Of a DNA stretch of 64,000 nucleotides, positions 26,565 to 35,423 are shown in pieces. Numbering within the stretch: the stretch's first letter is position 1; every line of letters starts with the position of its first letter. Under the pieces are notes generated by a model. That model was not told the origin of the DNA, did no database searches, and saw only the letters and a program-made list of their open reading frames with translations. The stretch spans positions 186,001 through 250,000 of the forward strand of contig NZ_CANNDQ010000003.1 in assembly GCF_947503375.1 (NCBI RefSeq), in the 5' to 3' direction. Source of the DNA: an uncultured Psychroserpens sp. (GTDB lineage: Bacteria; Bacteroidota; Bacteroidia; Flavobacteriales; Flavobacteriaceae). A program made the position numbers and the translations under genes.

Positions 26565-28595
26565 TTGCGAAACATAATTCTTATTTTCTTTATCTTTTTT
26601 TGTATTTTATATATCTATCCGCAAAAAAAGGAATCAAAAACAGATATTGATAGTATAATAGAATTAAGAAAACTTTCAGCAAACACATCATTTCCTATAG
26701 AAGAACGTTTCTTATATGCAAAAAGGGCAAGTGAATTGTCTTACGATACAAAGATAGATTCAACTATTTTAATTAGTAATAAAAATTTATCTTTTTATCA
26801 CTTAATGATGAACAATCTTAGTTCATATAGAAAACTAAGTATTAATAATTTAAAATTAGCTAAAAAAATAAACGATTCTACTTCAATAGCTAATGCTAAT
26901 CATAATTTGGGATATTATCATCATGCTAATCAACAACACGATAGCGCATACTATTACTATTCTGAAGCTATTGAAATATATGATCAATTAAAACAAGAGC
27001 GTAATTTATCTTCAGTTCTAATAAATGTAGCTAATATTCAACAAGTAGAAAACGACTTTATTGGTTCTGAAGAGAATGCTATAAAGGCCATTGAAGTCTT
27101 ACAAAAACTCCCCAAAACTGAAGATGTTCTTGACGATTTATGGATTCTATATAATTTACTTGGAATTAATGCCTTAAATCTTAAACTATACCAAAAATCA
27201 CTTGAGTATCATGATGAAGCTCTAAAAATAAGCAGCAAAATGGAGTTTGGTGAATATAACAGGTTATATTCAATCAATAATGAGGCTTTTGTATATAGGA
27301 AATTAGGCGATTTAGACAAAGCGATAGATTTTTACTCAAGAATCTTAGAAAAAGACAATTTATATGATGAAGACCCTTCCTTTTATGCACTAATTTTAGA
27401 AAACATAGCTTACACAAGATTTATTAATGGAGATAAAGAACTTAATAGTATTGAAACACTGTTTCAAAGAGCTTATAAGATTAGTGATAGTATCGAAGAC
27501 CCTATTACTAAAGTAGGAGTAACTATAAGTATGGCTAAGTTTTATAAAGCACTTCAAAAAAAAGACAATGCTTTAAAATATGCTAATGAAACATATAAAG
27601 TATCTAAAGAAATTGAGTCTAACGATATTCTGTTAGAATCGTTAATTATTTTATCTGAATTAAATAAAGGAGAAGTAGGTAAAGCCTATTTAAACGAACA
27701 TATAAGATTAAGCGATAGCCTTTTAGATGTTGAACGCAATGTTAGAGAAAGGTTTGCTAGGATTGAATTTGATACAGACAAATTAGAACTTGAAAATGAG
27801 CGAATTTCTCAGCAAAAAATGTGGCTTTTAATAGTCTCCGCAGTATTATTAGTCACCTTGTTCTTACTATACATCATTATTACGCAAAGAGCAAAAAATA
27901 AAGAACTTCAATTTGAAAAAGATCAACAAAAAGCCAATGAAGAAATCTATAACCTCATGTTATCTCAACAAGATAAAGTTGATGAAGCTAGAGCAAATGA
28001 AAAAAAACGTATTTCTCAAGAAATGCATGATGGTATTTTAGGTCGTCTTTTTGGGACAAGACTTAGTCTAGATAGTTTGAATTTTTCTGAAGGAAAAGAA
28101 GCCATTCAAAATCGATCAAATTATATCAATGAGCTTAAAACCATTGAAGACGACATCAGGAAAATATCTCATGATTTAAATACCGATTTTGTATCAGGAT
28201 CTGGATTTATGGATATTGTTTCTGAACTTATTGAAAAACAAACAGGTGCGTATCAATTAAAATATAAGTTTGATTATACAGACGACATCAACTGGGAATA
28301 TGTATCTAACAAGAACAAGATTAATATCTACAGAATTATTCAAGAATCCTTACAAAATATATATAAACATGCTAAAGCCGAAACTATAAAAATTAGTTTT
28401 GAATTAAAAAATAATGTAATTTGCTTATCCGTTAACGATGATGGCGAAGGGTTTGATGTTAATAAGAGTAAAAAAGGAATTGGTATTAAAAATATTAATG
28501 CAAGAGTTAACGACTTAGAGGGTTCAGTAGATTTTATTTCACAACTAAATAAGGGTACGACCATTAGTATATATATGCCTTATAAAATTAGCTAA
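26565..28595 (+). CDS. TPR-containing sensor histidine kinase (NarX/DesK-type)
   Basis: The product is 676 aa. The start is TTG at 26565; no ATG precedes it and the resulting hydrophobic N-terminus (IILIFFIFFCILYIY) is a signal anchor. Residues about 35-400 are TPR repeats (NANHNLGYYHHANQQHDSAYYYYSEAIEIY). A transmembrane helix sits near 423-443, then a coiled coil. The HisKA_3 motif is RISQEMHDGILGRLFG. The ATPase part has ESLQNIYKHAKAE, VNDDGEGFD and GIGIKNINARV. Such kinases sense through the TPR domain, which here would lie outside the cytoplasm. It is paired with the next gene by a 2-bp gap. Confidence 0.9.
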   Translation: MRNIILIFFIFFCILYIYPQKKESKTDIDSIIELRKLSANTSFPIEERFLYAKRASELSYDTKIDSTILISNKNLSFYHLMMNNLSSYRKLSINNLKLAKKINDSTSIANANHNLGYYHHANQQHDSAYYYYSEAIEIYDQLKQERNLSSVLINVANIQQVENDFIGSEENAIKAIEVLQKLPKTEDVLDDLWILYNLLGINALNLKLYQKSLEYHDEALKISSKMEFGEYNRLYSINNEAFVYRKLGDLDKAIDFYSRILEKDNLYDEDPSFYALILENIAYTRFINGDKELNSIETLFQRAYKISDSIEDPITKVGVTISMAKFYKALQKKDNALKYANETYKVSKEIESNDILLESLIILSELNKGEVGKAYLNEHIRLSDSLLDVERNVRERFARIEFDTDKLELENERISQQKMWLLIVSAVLLVTLFLLYIIITQRAKNKELQFEKDQQKANEEIYNLMLSQQDKVDEARANEKKRISQEMHDGILGRLFGTRLSLDSLNFSEGKEAIQNRSNYINELKTIEDDIRKISHDLNTDFVSGSGFMDIVSELIEKQTGAYQLKYKFDYTDDINWEYVSNKNKINIYRIIQESLQNIYKHAKAETIKISFELKNNVICLSVNDDGEGFDVNKSKKGIGIKNINARVNDLEGSVDFISQLNKGTTISIYMPYKIS

Positions 28596-28597
28596 TC

Positions 28598-29266
28598 ATG
28601 CAGCACATTCACATTTTAATGGTTGATGATCACCCAATTATTATTGAAGGGTATCAAAATACGTTGATGGCTACTAAAAAAGAAGATCAGACTTTGGTAA
28701 TAGATACTGCAAATACATGTGATGCAGCAAATTTATTGATGGAGCGGTCTGCTAATGAAAGACCTTATGACGTTTGCTTTTTTGATATTAGCTTACCACC
28801 ATCTTCTGATGGTAAAATAACATCTGGTGAAGATTTAGCTAAAATAGCTAGAAATCTGTTGCCAAACGCTAAGATCATTATACTAACTATGTTCAATGAG
28901 TCTTATCGAATACATAGTATAGTTAAAGAAATAAATCCAGACGGGTTTTTAATTAAAAGTGATCTAACTTCTAGTGAGCTTGCAGAAGCATTTCATCATA
29001 TTCTTGTAGATCCTCCTTACTACAGTAGTACGGTAACTAACTTTTTAAATAAATCTGTGATTAATGAAATTTATGTAGACGAAATCAACAGGAAAATTCT
29101 GCATTTATTAGCTCAAGGTATGAAAACTAGAAGCTTACCTGAACATATTAATTTGTCGATGAGTGCTATTGAAAAGCGAAAAAAACAACTAAAATTATTG
29201 TTTTCAATAACAGACGGAAAAGATGAATCTCTAATTGCTGAAGCGAGAAAAAAAGGATTCCTATAA
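28598..29266 (+). CDS. Response regulator, NarL/FixJ-like, partner of the TPR kinase
   Basis: The product is 222 aa. The receiver domain has acidic residues D10/D11, phospho-acceptor D63 in VCFFDISLPP, and conserved T (IILTMFNES) and K (FLIKSDLTS). The C-terminal about 60 residues form a helix-turn-helix (INRKILHLLAQGMKTRSLPEHINLSMSAIEKRKKQLK) that is related to, but divergent from, LuxR-type. It probably acts with the TPR kinase; a direct-repeat cluster just downstream could be a target site. Confidence 0.88.
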   Translation: MQHIHILMVDDHPIIIEGYQNTLMATKKEDQTLVIDTANTCDAANLLMERSANERPYDVCFFDISLPPSSDGKITSGEDLAKIARNLLPNAKIIILTMFNESYRIHSIVKEINPDGFLIKSDLTSSELAEAFHHILVDPPYYSSTVTNFLNKSVINEIYVDEINRKILHLLAQGMKTRSLPEHINLSMSAIEKRKKQLKLLFSITDGKDESLIAEARKKGFL

Positions 29267-29283
29267 ACAAATACTGTTAAAGT

Positions 29284-29374
29284 TACGGTTTTTTAGTACC
29301 TCACCAAGCGTCTGAAACTATTGCTATATCTGAAAACTACGGTTTTTCCACATCAAGTTTACGGTTTTTCCACA
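29284..29374. repeat. Direct repeats TACGGTTTTTCCACA downstream of the response regulator
   Basis: Two identical 15-mers lie at 29338-29352 and 29360-29374, 22 bp apart (two helical turns). A shorter match, TACGGTTTTTT, lies at 29284. Each 15-mer is an imperfect dyad (TACGG - N5 - CCACA) that could bind a dimeric regulator. The part TTTTCCACA is also one base from a DnaA box. Confidence 0.6.
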
Positions 29375-29460
29375 GCAAAAAGTGCAGCACATTAAATATA
29401 TTTGAATTGTCAACAGAATTAATTAATCCCTCTAAGTAATTTGTTGAATTAATAGCAAAG

Positions 29461-29496
29461 AAAAAGCCTAACAATTTTTATTAGTTGTTAGGTTTT
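29461..29496. terminator. Bidirectional terminator between the response regulator and DUF456 genes
   Basis: AAAAGCCTAACAA pairs with TTGTTAGG-TTTT; A/T runs on both sides serve both convergent genes. Confidence 0.8.
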
Positions 29497-29517
29497 CTCT
29501 TTTTATACATTAGGTGC

Positions 29518-30015
29518 TTAAAATAGAGCCTCTCCATACTTGAAAACCTTTACAATAAAGAAGACTAAAAATATAACTGCAACAGTAAATTTTATAAATG
29601 TTGAAGCGATAAACCCTAAAAAAGAACCAAAAGCAGCTTTCAGCGCCTTGTCAAACTCACTTTTATTCATAAGCTCACCAATTAATGCACCTAGAAAAGG
29701 ACCAATGATTATTCCGCCAGGAATTGGTAACAATAAACCAATAATCAAACCAATAGAAGTGCCAATCATACCTGCTTTACTTCCGCCAAAGCGTTTAGTT
29801 CCTATTGCAGGAATAATATAATCCATTATCCATATTACTATGGCAACAATAAAGGTTATGATTATAAAAGACCAATTCATTGGAACTACATCAGTCAAAT
29901 GAAAAATAAGTAGCCCTAGCCAACTTGTTAAAGGGCCTGGTAAAATAGGTAAGAAACTACCAACAATACCTAATATCATGAAAAAAGCTGCTAGTACAGT
30001 TAAAAATATATCCAT
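29518..30015 (-). CDS. DUF456 membrane protein
   Basis: The product is 165 aa with about four to five hydrophobic segments. The DUF456 patterns are visible: GIVGSFLPILPGPLTSWLGLL, then IIPAIGTKRFGGSKAGMIGTSIGLIIGLLLPIPGGIIIGPFLGALIGEL, rich in glycine. It is an inner-membrane protein of unknown function. It is convergent with the response regulator gene and divergent from the BlaI gene; their shared upstream region holds a 40-bp palindrome. Confidence 0.88.
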   Translation of the reverse strand: MDIFLTVLAAFFMILGIVGSFLPILPGPLTSWLGLLIFHLTDVVPMNWSFIIITFIVAIVIWIMDYIIPAIGTKRFGGSKAGMIGTSIGLIIGLLLPIPGGIIIGPFLGALIGELMNKSEFDKALKAAFGSFLGFIASTFIKFTVAVIFLVFFIVKVFKYGEALF

Positions 30016-30071
30016 TAAAACAATTTAAAATTCTATCTAATTAGACGTTTAATTACACTATTTGTTACATT

Positions 30072-30111
30072 TATAACTAAAAATTTAGTTTAAACTAAAT
30101 TTTTAGTTATA
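30072..30111 (+). promoter_or_regulatory. 40-bp perfect palindrome, probable BlaI operator
   Basis: The two 20-base arms, meeting at 30091/30092, are exact complements. Each arm contains ACTAAAAATTTAGT, itself a near-perfect dyad, so two dimers could bind side by side. It ends 22 bp before the BlaI-family ATG (30134), where binding would block transcription. Confidence 0.8.
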
Positions 30112-30133
30112 TTTGAAATATAATATACAAATT

Positions 30134-30493
30134 ATGAAACAGCTAACTAAAGCAGAAGAGGAGATCATGCAAATTCTTTGGCAATTACAAAAAGGTAATG
30201 TCAAAGACATCATTAATTTACTGCCTCAACCAAAACCGGCGTATAATACAGTGTCTACAATTGTTAGAATTTTAGAGAGTAAAGGTTTTGTAGATTATGA
30301 AAAGCAAGGGAAAGGACATCTGTATTTTCCTATTATTAAAAAACAAGATTATAGTAATCAATCAATAACAACTTTAGTTGATAACTATTTTCAAGGATCT
30401 TTTAAGAGTATGGTGTCATTCTTTGTCAAGAAGAATGATATAGATTTAAAAGATGTGGAGTCTATTTTGAAAGAAATAAATAAAAAGAACTAA
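30134..30493 (+). CDS. BlaI/MecI-family transcriptional repressor
   Basis: The product is 119 aa from the ATG at 30134; the track's TTG start adds seven unlikely residues. The winged helix is clear (LTKAEEEIMQILWQLQKGNVKDIINLLPQPKPAYNTVSTIVRILESKGFVDYEK). The C-terminal half is the dimerisation helix region. In classic systems the partner M56 protease relays a signal that ends in repressor cleavage. Its gene follows after 3 bp. It is paralogous to the repressor at 48646-49011. Confidence 0.92.
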   Translation: MKQLTKAEEEIMQILWQLQKGNVKDIINLLPQPKPAYNTVSTIVRILESKGFVDYEKQGKGHLYFPIIKKQDYSNQSITTLVDNYFQGSFKSMVSFFVKKNDIDLKDVESILKEINKKN

Positions 30494-30496
30494 TAA

Positions 30497-32092
30497 ATGT
30501 TACACTACATACTACAAGTTATATTTTTTCAATTAGGCTTTTTGATAGTTTATGATTTATTACTGCGTAAAGAAACCTTTTTTAACTGGAATAGGGCGTA
30601 TTTAATTGTTACAGTTTTATTGTCTGTTAGTATTCCATTCATAAAAATAAAGCAAATAAAAGCTATCATGTCTGATGAACTTATTGTTCGATTACCAGAA
30701 GTTATTATAGGTAATACAGGTAAAAAAAGCTCAATTGATCCTGAAGTAGCCAATTTGGCTGGGATTACTGCTCAATCCGAACCGACACCTATTTTAAATA
30801 TAGTCCTGATTATTGGTATGTGTATCGCTTTACTTGTACTAGCATTTAAAATCTATAAGCTTACAGTATTGGTCTATAAATATCCAAAACGTTGGAAAGG
30901 GAAGTTATTAATCATTAATCTGATTAATAGTACAGCTGCATTTTCATTTTTTCATTATGTTTTTTTAGGTGAAAAATTAACCTCACAAGACAAGGCAACA
31001 ATTTTAGAACATGAAATGATACATGTAAAAGAGAAGCACACATTAGATCTACTGCTTTTTGAGATCTTCCGTATCGTGTTCTGGTTTAATCCATTAGTAT
31101 ATATATATCAAAACAGAATCGCCATGTTACATGAATACATAGCAGACGCAAAAGCAGTAAAGACTCAAAATAAAAGCACCTATTATAATAACTTAATGGC
31201 TCAAGTTTTTGAGACCAAGAATTTTTCATTTGTCAATCCATTTTTTAAAAAATCAATAATCAAAAAACGAATCGTTATGTTAAACAAAACAAAATCAAAG
31301 CAAATCAATATATTAAAGTACATTTTAGTAATACCATTTATTTTTAGTATGCTCATATATGTGTCTTGTGAGAAGCAGGTATCAGAGCAAATTGAAGAAA
31401 CAATTGTGAATTTAGATCAGTTTAGTTATTCATTAAACCAAGATGAAGAAATGTCAGAACAGATAAGAGAAATTCATAACAAATATGAAGCATTTCTTAA
31501 GGCAAATCCTGATTATGTGAGTTGGAGCGAGATCAACCATTCAACGCAAACCATATCCTACAGTGTGCATTCAATTAGCGAGCAAGTGCCTAGTGGATTT
31601 TCTGAAATTGAAGTCAGTTTTCCAGATGGAACAGGATACAAATCATTTATAAACTTTAAATCAAGCGAAGTCAATGATACTGATACCGAAGTAGTAGAAA
31701 CCGAAGCCTATTCCGGTGGAGAAGAAGTGCCATTTTCAATTGTTGAAGAAACACCAACATTTACAAAATGTATGGATTTAAGCACCAACAAAGAGCGTAA
31801 AAGATGCATGACTAATAGCTTGGCATCATTTGTCAATAAGAATTTTGATACAAATTTAGCAACAGCACTTAACCTAGAAGGTAAGCAACGCATTAGTGTT
31901 ATTTTTAAGATAGATACGAATGGTAAAGTAACTCACATAAAAGCACGTGCTCCACATCCAAAATTAGAAGAAGAAGCTAAGCGTGTTATCTCAATGTTGC
32001 CAAAACTTGTGCCAGGTAAACAAAGAGGAGAAAAGGTAGTTGTAAACTATTCTTTACCCATACTTTTTCAAGTAAATTCAGATAGTAATTAA
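30497..32092 (+). CDS. M56 (BlaR1/MecR1-like) membrane peptidase with TonB-like C-terminal domain
   Basis: The product is 531 aa. The first about 290 residues hold four membrane segments (4-22, 34-50, 99-120, about 272-292) and the zinc-protease motif HEMIH (172-176), with HEYIADAKAV downstream. There is no beta-lactam-binding domain. Instead an extracytoplasmic part ends in a TonB C-terminal-like domain (about 430-525: RISVIFKIDTNGKVTHIKARAP, VVVNYSLPILFQV). It probably senses an envelope signal and cleaves or triggers loss of the adjacent repressor. The next gene overlaps its stop by one base. Confidence 0.88.
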   Translation: MLHYILQVIFFQLGFLIVYDLLLRKETFFNWNRAYLIVTVLLSVSIPFIKIKQIKAIMSDELIVRLPEVIIGNTGKKSSIDPEVANLAGITAQSEPTPILNIVLIIGMCIALLVLAFKIYKLTVLVYKYPKRWKGKLLIINLINSTAAFSFFHYVFLGEKLTSQDKATILEHEMIHVKEKHTLDLLLFEIFRIVFWFNPLVYIYQNRIAMLHEYIADAKAVKTQNKSTYYNNLMAQVFETKNFSFVNPFFKKSIIKKRIVMLNKTKSKQINILKYILVIPFIFSMLIYVSCEKQVSEQIEETIVNLDQFSYSLNQDEEMSEQIREIHNKYEAFLKANPDYVSWSEINHSTQTISYSVHSISEQVPSGFSEIEVSFPDGTGYKSFINFKSSEVNDTDTEVVETEAYSGGEEVPFSIVEETPTFTKCMDLSTNKERKRCMTNSLASFVNKNFDTNLATALNLEGKQRISVIFKIDTNGKVTHIKARAPHPKLEEEAKRVISMLPKLVPGKQRGEKVVVNYSLPILFQVNSDSN

Positions 32093-33228
32093 TGCAAAGA
32101 TTTTTAATAGTTCTATTACTTTTATCATTTTGCAATACAGATGCTCAAAACTCAGTTTTAATTACTGCAGATAGTCTGTTTGCTCATGGGAATTATAGTA
32201 AAGCGATTACACTTTATAAATCATATAATAAGCCTACAAATGTGTACCATAAGATTGCTAAGTCTTATGTAGCTCTTGGCAACCACTCTAAAGCTTTAAA
32301 GTATTACGAATTAAGTGTCGATGCTTATCCAAAAGATGCATTAACAAAATATGAATACGCCAAATTACTTTCGAGTACTAAAAAGTATCAGCTTGCATTA
32401 GACATGTTCAATGATTTGATTATTATCGATGATGAGAACCCTAATTACCATTATGAAATGGGTTTGGTATTAGAGCGTATAAATGATTCAACAGCTATTA
32501 ATAGATTTAAATTGGCTTATGATTTAGATCAAACACACCAAAAGACTATATATAAAATTGCAAAGTATTTTCTTAAAAAACGAAAGCATCAGTTATCACA
32601 TAATTATATTGATAAAGGTTTGGAAACTTATGAAAATAATGTAAAACTTATCAATTTAAAGGCACAAAATTATTATTACCAAGATTATTATAAAGAAGCC
32701 AAAATTTGGTTCAACAAATTGATAGATCTAGGTGAGTCATCAGAATTTATACATGAAAAGCTGAGTATTATTTATGCTGAAGATTATGAATTTGAAAAAG
32801 CAATCAATCAGCGTAAACTAGCGCTAAAATTCAACCCAAAAAATGCCAAAGCCATGTTTGTTATTGCTACTTATTATGAACAGCTAAAAGATTACGAAAA
32901 TGCAGAAAAGTATATGATTAAATTTTTAAAGCTAACAGATGTAGCTTTAGACCACGAATATCAAAAACTAGGGATTATTTATAATAGACAAAAAAAACAC
33001 AAGCAAGCCATTGAAGCATTTAATAGAGCACTAAAAGAGAATCCAGAAAATGCGAGTGCTGCTTTTTTTATTGTTGCAACTAAAGACTCGTATTATTCAG
33101 ATATAGATGCAAAGATTAAGGTATATGAAACGTTTATAAAAACCTATTCTAATTCACCATTTGAGAGTTTTGCAAAAAGTCGATTGACTGAACTAAAAGA
33201 AGAAAAATTCAGCAAGTCAAAAGAGTAA
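32092..33228 (+). CDS. Exported TPR-repeat protein
   Basis: The product is 378 aa. It has a signal peptide (MQRFLIVLLLLSFCNTDAQ) and then about nine tetratricopeptide repeats covering most of the protein (for example KIAKSYVALGNHSKALKYYELSVDAYPKD, KLGIIYNRQKKHKQAIEAFNRALKENPEN). It is a periplasmic or outer-membrane-facing scaffold. It overlaps the M56 gene by one base, so it belongs to the BlaI-controlled unit and may be part of its signalling or output. Confidence 0.85.
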   Translation: MQRFLIVLLLLSFCNTDAQNSVLITADSLFAHGNYSKAITLYKSYNKPTNVYHKIAKSYVALGNHSKALKYYELSVDAYPKDALTKYEYAKLLSSTKKYQLALDMFNDLIIIDDENPNYHYEMGLVLERINDSTAINRFKLAYDLDQTHQKTIYKIAKYFLKKRKHQLSHNYIDKGLETYENNVKLINLKAQNYYYQDYYKEAKIWFNKLIDLGESSEFIHEKLSIIYAEDYEFEKAINQRKLALKFNPKNAKAMFVIATYYEQLKDYENAEKYMIKFLKLTDVALDHEYQKLGIIYNRQKKHKQAIEAFNRALKENPENASAAFFIVATKDSYYSDIDAKIKVYETFIKTYSNSPFESFAKSRLTELKEEKFSKSKE

Positions 33229-33278
33229 TCTTCTACAATAACTAAAAAAATTGTACTTTTCAGTTTCAGTTAAGTTGA

Positions 33279-33758
33279 ATGAAACGTCTATCACTTATTT
33301 TTTTACTTTTAAGTTTTTGGTCTTGCGATTACTTCGATAAGAAAAAAGTATATACTGAAGATATTTTGAAAGAAGAGCTGCAAGCATTTAACTGGAACGA
33401 TGTAGATGAATACCCAACATTTGCTTCCTGCGATTCTACTCTTGGCAAAGAAAATAAACGTCATTGTTTTGAAAATACCTTAAGAACGATTTTGAATACG
33501 AATCTATCAAAACATCAAATCGTTGTCTCACAAACCATAGAAGATACCGTAATACTTAAGGTTATTATCGATAATCAAGGTCATTTTTCAATACACGCTA
33601 TAGAAAGTGATTCACTTACAAAAGAAGAAATTCCAGAACTAGACAGTTTATTGAAACAGAGTTTAGATTCACTACCAAAAATTTATCCAGCCATAAAGCG
33701 AAGTCAACAGGTAACAACTCAGTTTAACTTACCTGTAATTATTAGAGTTGAAGAATAA
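33279..33758 (+). CDS. Lipoprotein with TonB-like domain, paralogous to the M56 C-terminus
   Basis: The product is 159 aa. The lipobox is SFWSC in MKRLSLIFLLLSFWSCDYF. The remainder aligns with the C-terminal domain of the M56 protein two genes upstream: PTFASC versus PTFTKC, KENKRHCFENTL versus KERKRCMTNSL, IIDNQGHFSIHAI versus KIDTNGKVTHIKA, and FNLPVIIRV versus YSLPILFQV. The two Cys are kept in both. It may act as a soluble partner or competitor of the sensor. It ends convergent with the Bax inhibitor gene. Confidence 0.8.
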   Translation: MKRLSLIFLLLSFWSCDYFDKKKVYTEDILKEELQAFNWNDVDEYPTFASCDSTLGKENKRHCFENTLRTILNTNLSKHQIVVSQTIEDTVILKVIIDNQGHFSIHAIESDSLTKEEIPELDSLLKQSLDSLPKIYPAIKRSQQVTTQFNLPVIIRVEE

Positions 33759-33760
33759 TT

Positions 33761-34498
33761 CTAAAACCTAATTGCTAGTTTTTGCATCAAGCGTAAAACT
33801 TCTACATATAACCATATCAGCGTTGCTAAAAGTCCCCAAGTAGCAAGCCATTCCTTATGTTTTGGTACTTTATTTTTATAGCGTTCTATATAGTCAAAAT
33901 CTAATAATAGTGTAAACGAAACCACTATTGCTGCAATGCAGTTAAACACAATAGCAAACCAAGATGTATTCCAAATATAGCTTTGAATACCGAAGAAGCT
34001 TAAAATTAAAGCAATTACATATACGACCATGATACTAGCGGCAGCAGTGATGATAACACTTCGTAATTTTTTTGTTATGATAATGATTCTGGTTTGGTAA
34101 AAGATGAGCATAACAAAAAAGGTAACAATAGTAACACCAATTGCTTGATAAGGTAAGTCTGGGAAATTCTTATGCGCATATGCTGAAAAACCTCCAAGAA
34201 AACAGCCTTTTGCTATCGTGTAAAGCGGGACAAGTGTAGATGCCCATTTATGTTTTACAGATATAATTACACTTATTATGATTGCTGCTAACATGCCACC
34301 TAGAGTAAACCATTTTACAGGCAAGCCATTTTCATTCAATTTCCATATGTAAGCAGTAATAGCAGCGATGATTAGAATGCAAAACAACGATTTTACAAAA
34401 ATACCTGTAACCGTCATTTTTTTAGAAGACCGATTGTTGCCTTCCCAGAAGTAACCCGAAAAAACAGGGTTATTGGTTTTGTAATTTGATAACCGCAT
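33761..34498 (-). CDS. Bax inhibitor-1/YccA-family membrane protein
   Basis: The product is 245 aa with seven hydrophobic segments and family patterns such as SNYKTNNPVFSGYFW near the start and the repeated IAAITAYIW / KGCFLGGFSAYAH. These proteins are seen in many bacteria, and some affect membrane protease function or calcium leak; the role here is unknown. Its start overlaps the stop of the following minus-strand gene by one base, so the two form an operon. Confidence 0.88.
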   Translation of the reverse strand: MRLSNYKTNNPVFSGYFWEGNNRSSKKMTVTGIFVKSLFCILIIAAITAYIWKLNENGLPVKWFTLGGMLAAIIISVIISVKHKWASTLVPLYTIAKGCFLGGFSAYAHKNFPDLPYQAIGVTIVTFFVMLIFYQTRIIIITKKLRSVIITAAASIMVVYVIALILSFFGIQSYIWNTSWFAIVFNCIAAIVVSFTLLLDFDYIERYKNKVPKHKEWLATWGLLATLIWLYVEVLRLMQKLAIRF

Positions 34499-35370
34499 TA
34501 TAAATTAAATTTATAACCTATAGAGAAATCTGTTGAAAAATTACCTTGATTGTCAATTAAAATTGCAAACAGTTCATTGTAAGCTAATGTGATAAAACTA
34601 TTCTTAGTAACATTTATATCGGCTCCAATACCAAAAATAAGAGGAACATCAAAAGCTGTTTCATTTATATCTTCGCTAGTTATGTTGCCATTGGTTTCAG
34701 TAACTAGAGTTGCATTAGAAAAATTAACTGTAGCAACTTTTACATTGCCATACAAACTAAACTTTTCTTTATTAATTACTCTAAATCTATAACCCAAAGA
34801 TAGCTCTGTAGTAGAATACATAAGATCATCTTGTTCTAAAACATGACGCAATTGTATAAAGAGCGCATGTCTTGAAATGCGTTCTGCCTCTAATACTTCT
34901 AATTCAGCACCAAATAGTGGTGTCTTTTCATTGTCAGGATTTGAGATAAATGGGCTATTTGTAAGACCGCCAAAAACACCAATTCTGAATTGTATTCTAC
35001 TTCGTTTTGCTGTAGATTCATAATTATCATCAACACTAGAGTTATACTTGTCAATAAACTCTTTAAGACTGAATAGTGTTAAATTCAATCGTTTCGTAGA
35101 CATGGTGCCATTTGTCAATTCATTTAGAAGTGTTTTGTACTCCTCTTGATACCGTTTGTTTTCTTTCGTGTTTTTGAGCTCGGTAATAGTGTCGTCTTCA
35201 GTTCTTACAAAATAGCGATAGTTACCATCAATAATATTCCATAGTAGATCTAACTGGCCTTCAACTTCAGTTTTAAGTGCTAAAGTTTCGCCATTAACTG
35301 TATAATTCTCTTGTGCTCGTAAGAAAGAGAAACAGATAAATAAACATAAAGTACAGATTATTTTTTTCAT
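34498..35370 (-). CDS. Predicted outer-membrane beta-barrel protein
   Basis: The product is 290 aa from the ATG at 35370 (MKKIICTLCLFICFSFLRAQ), a standard signal peptide; the track's longer start has no such logic and overlaps the GT2 gene. The N-terminal about 120 residues are helical. From about 125 on, alternating strands (RIQFRIGVFGGL, HALFIQLRHVLE, STTELSLGYRFRV, KFSLYGNVKVATV, DFSIGYKFNL) suggest a barrel ending in an aromatic-rich strand. The function is unknown. Confidence 0.65.
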   Translation of the reverse strand: MKKIICTLCLFICFSFLRAQENYTVNGETLALKTEVEGQLDLLWNIIDGNYRYFVRTEDDTITELKNTKENKRYQEEYKTLLNELTNGTMSTKRLNLTLFSLKEFIDKYNSSVDDNYESTAKRSRIQFRIGVFGGLTNSPFISNPDNEKTPLFGAELEVLEAERISRHALFIQLRHVLEQDDLMYSTTELSLGYRFRVINKEKFSLYGNVKVATVNFSNATLVTETNGNITSEDINETAFDVPLIFGIGADINVTKNSFITLAYNELFAILIDNQGNFSTDFSIGYKFNL

Positions 35371-35423
35371 TAGGATATTGGGTTGTTGTTCTTGTAAATC
35401 TAACAAAAATAAATGAGATACTA

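Noticed and set aside
29338-29374. Possible replication origin from two TTTTCCACA DnaA-like boxes
   Set aside because: Only two imperfect boxes, no AT-rich unwinding cluster of repeats, and no dnaA, dnaN or other origin-linked gene nearby.
30072-30111. The 40-bp palindrome as a terminator of the divergent DUF456 gene
   Set aside because: It lies upstream of that gene's start, has no GC core, and sits at operator distance from the BlaI start.
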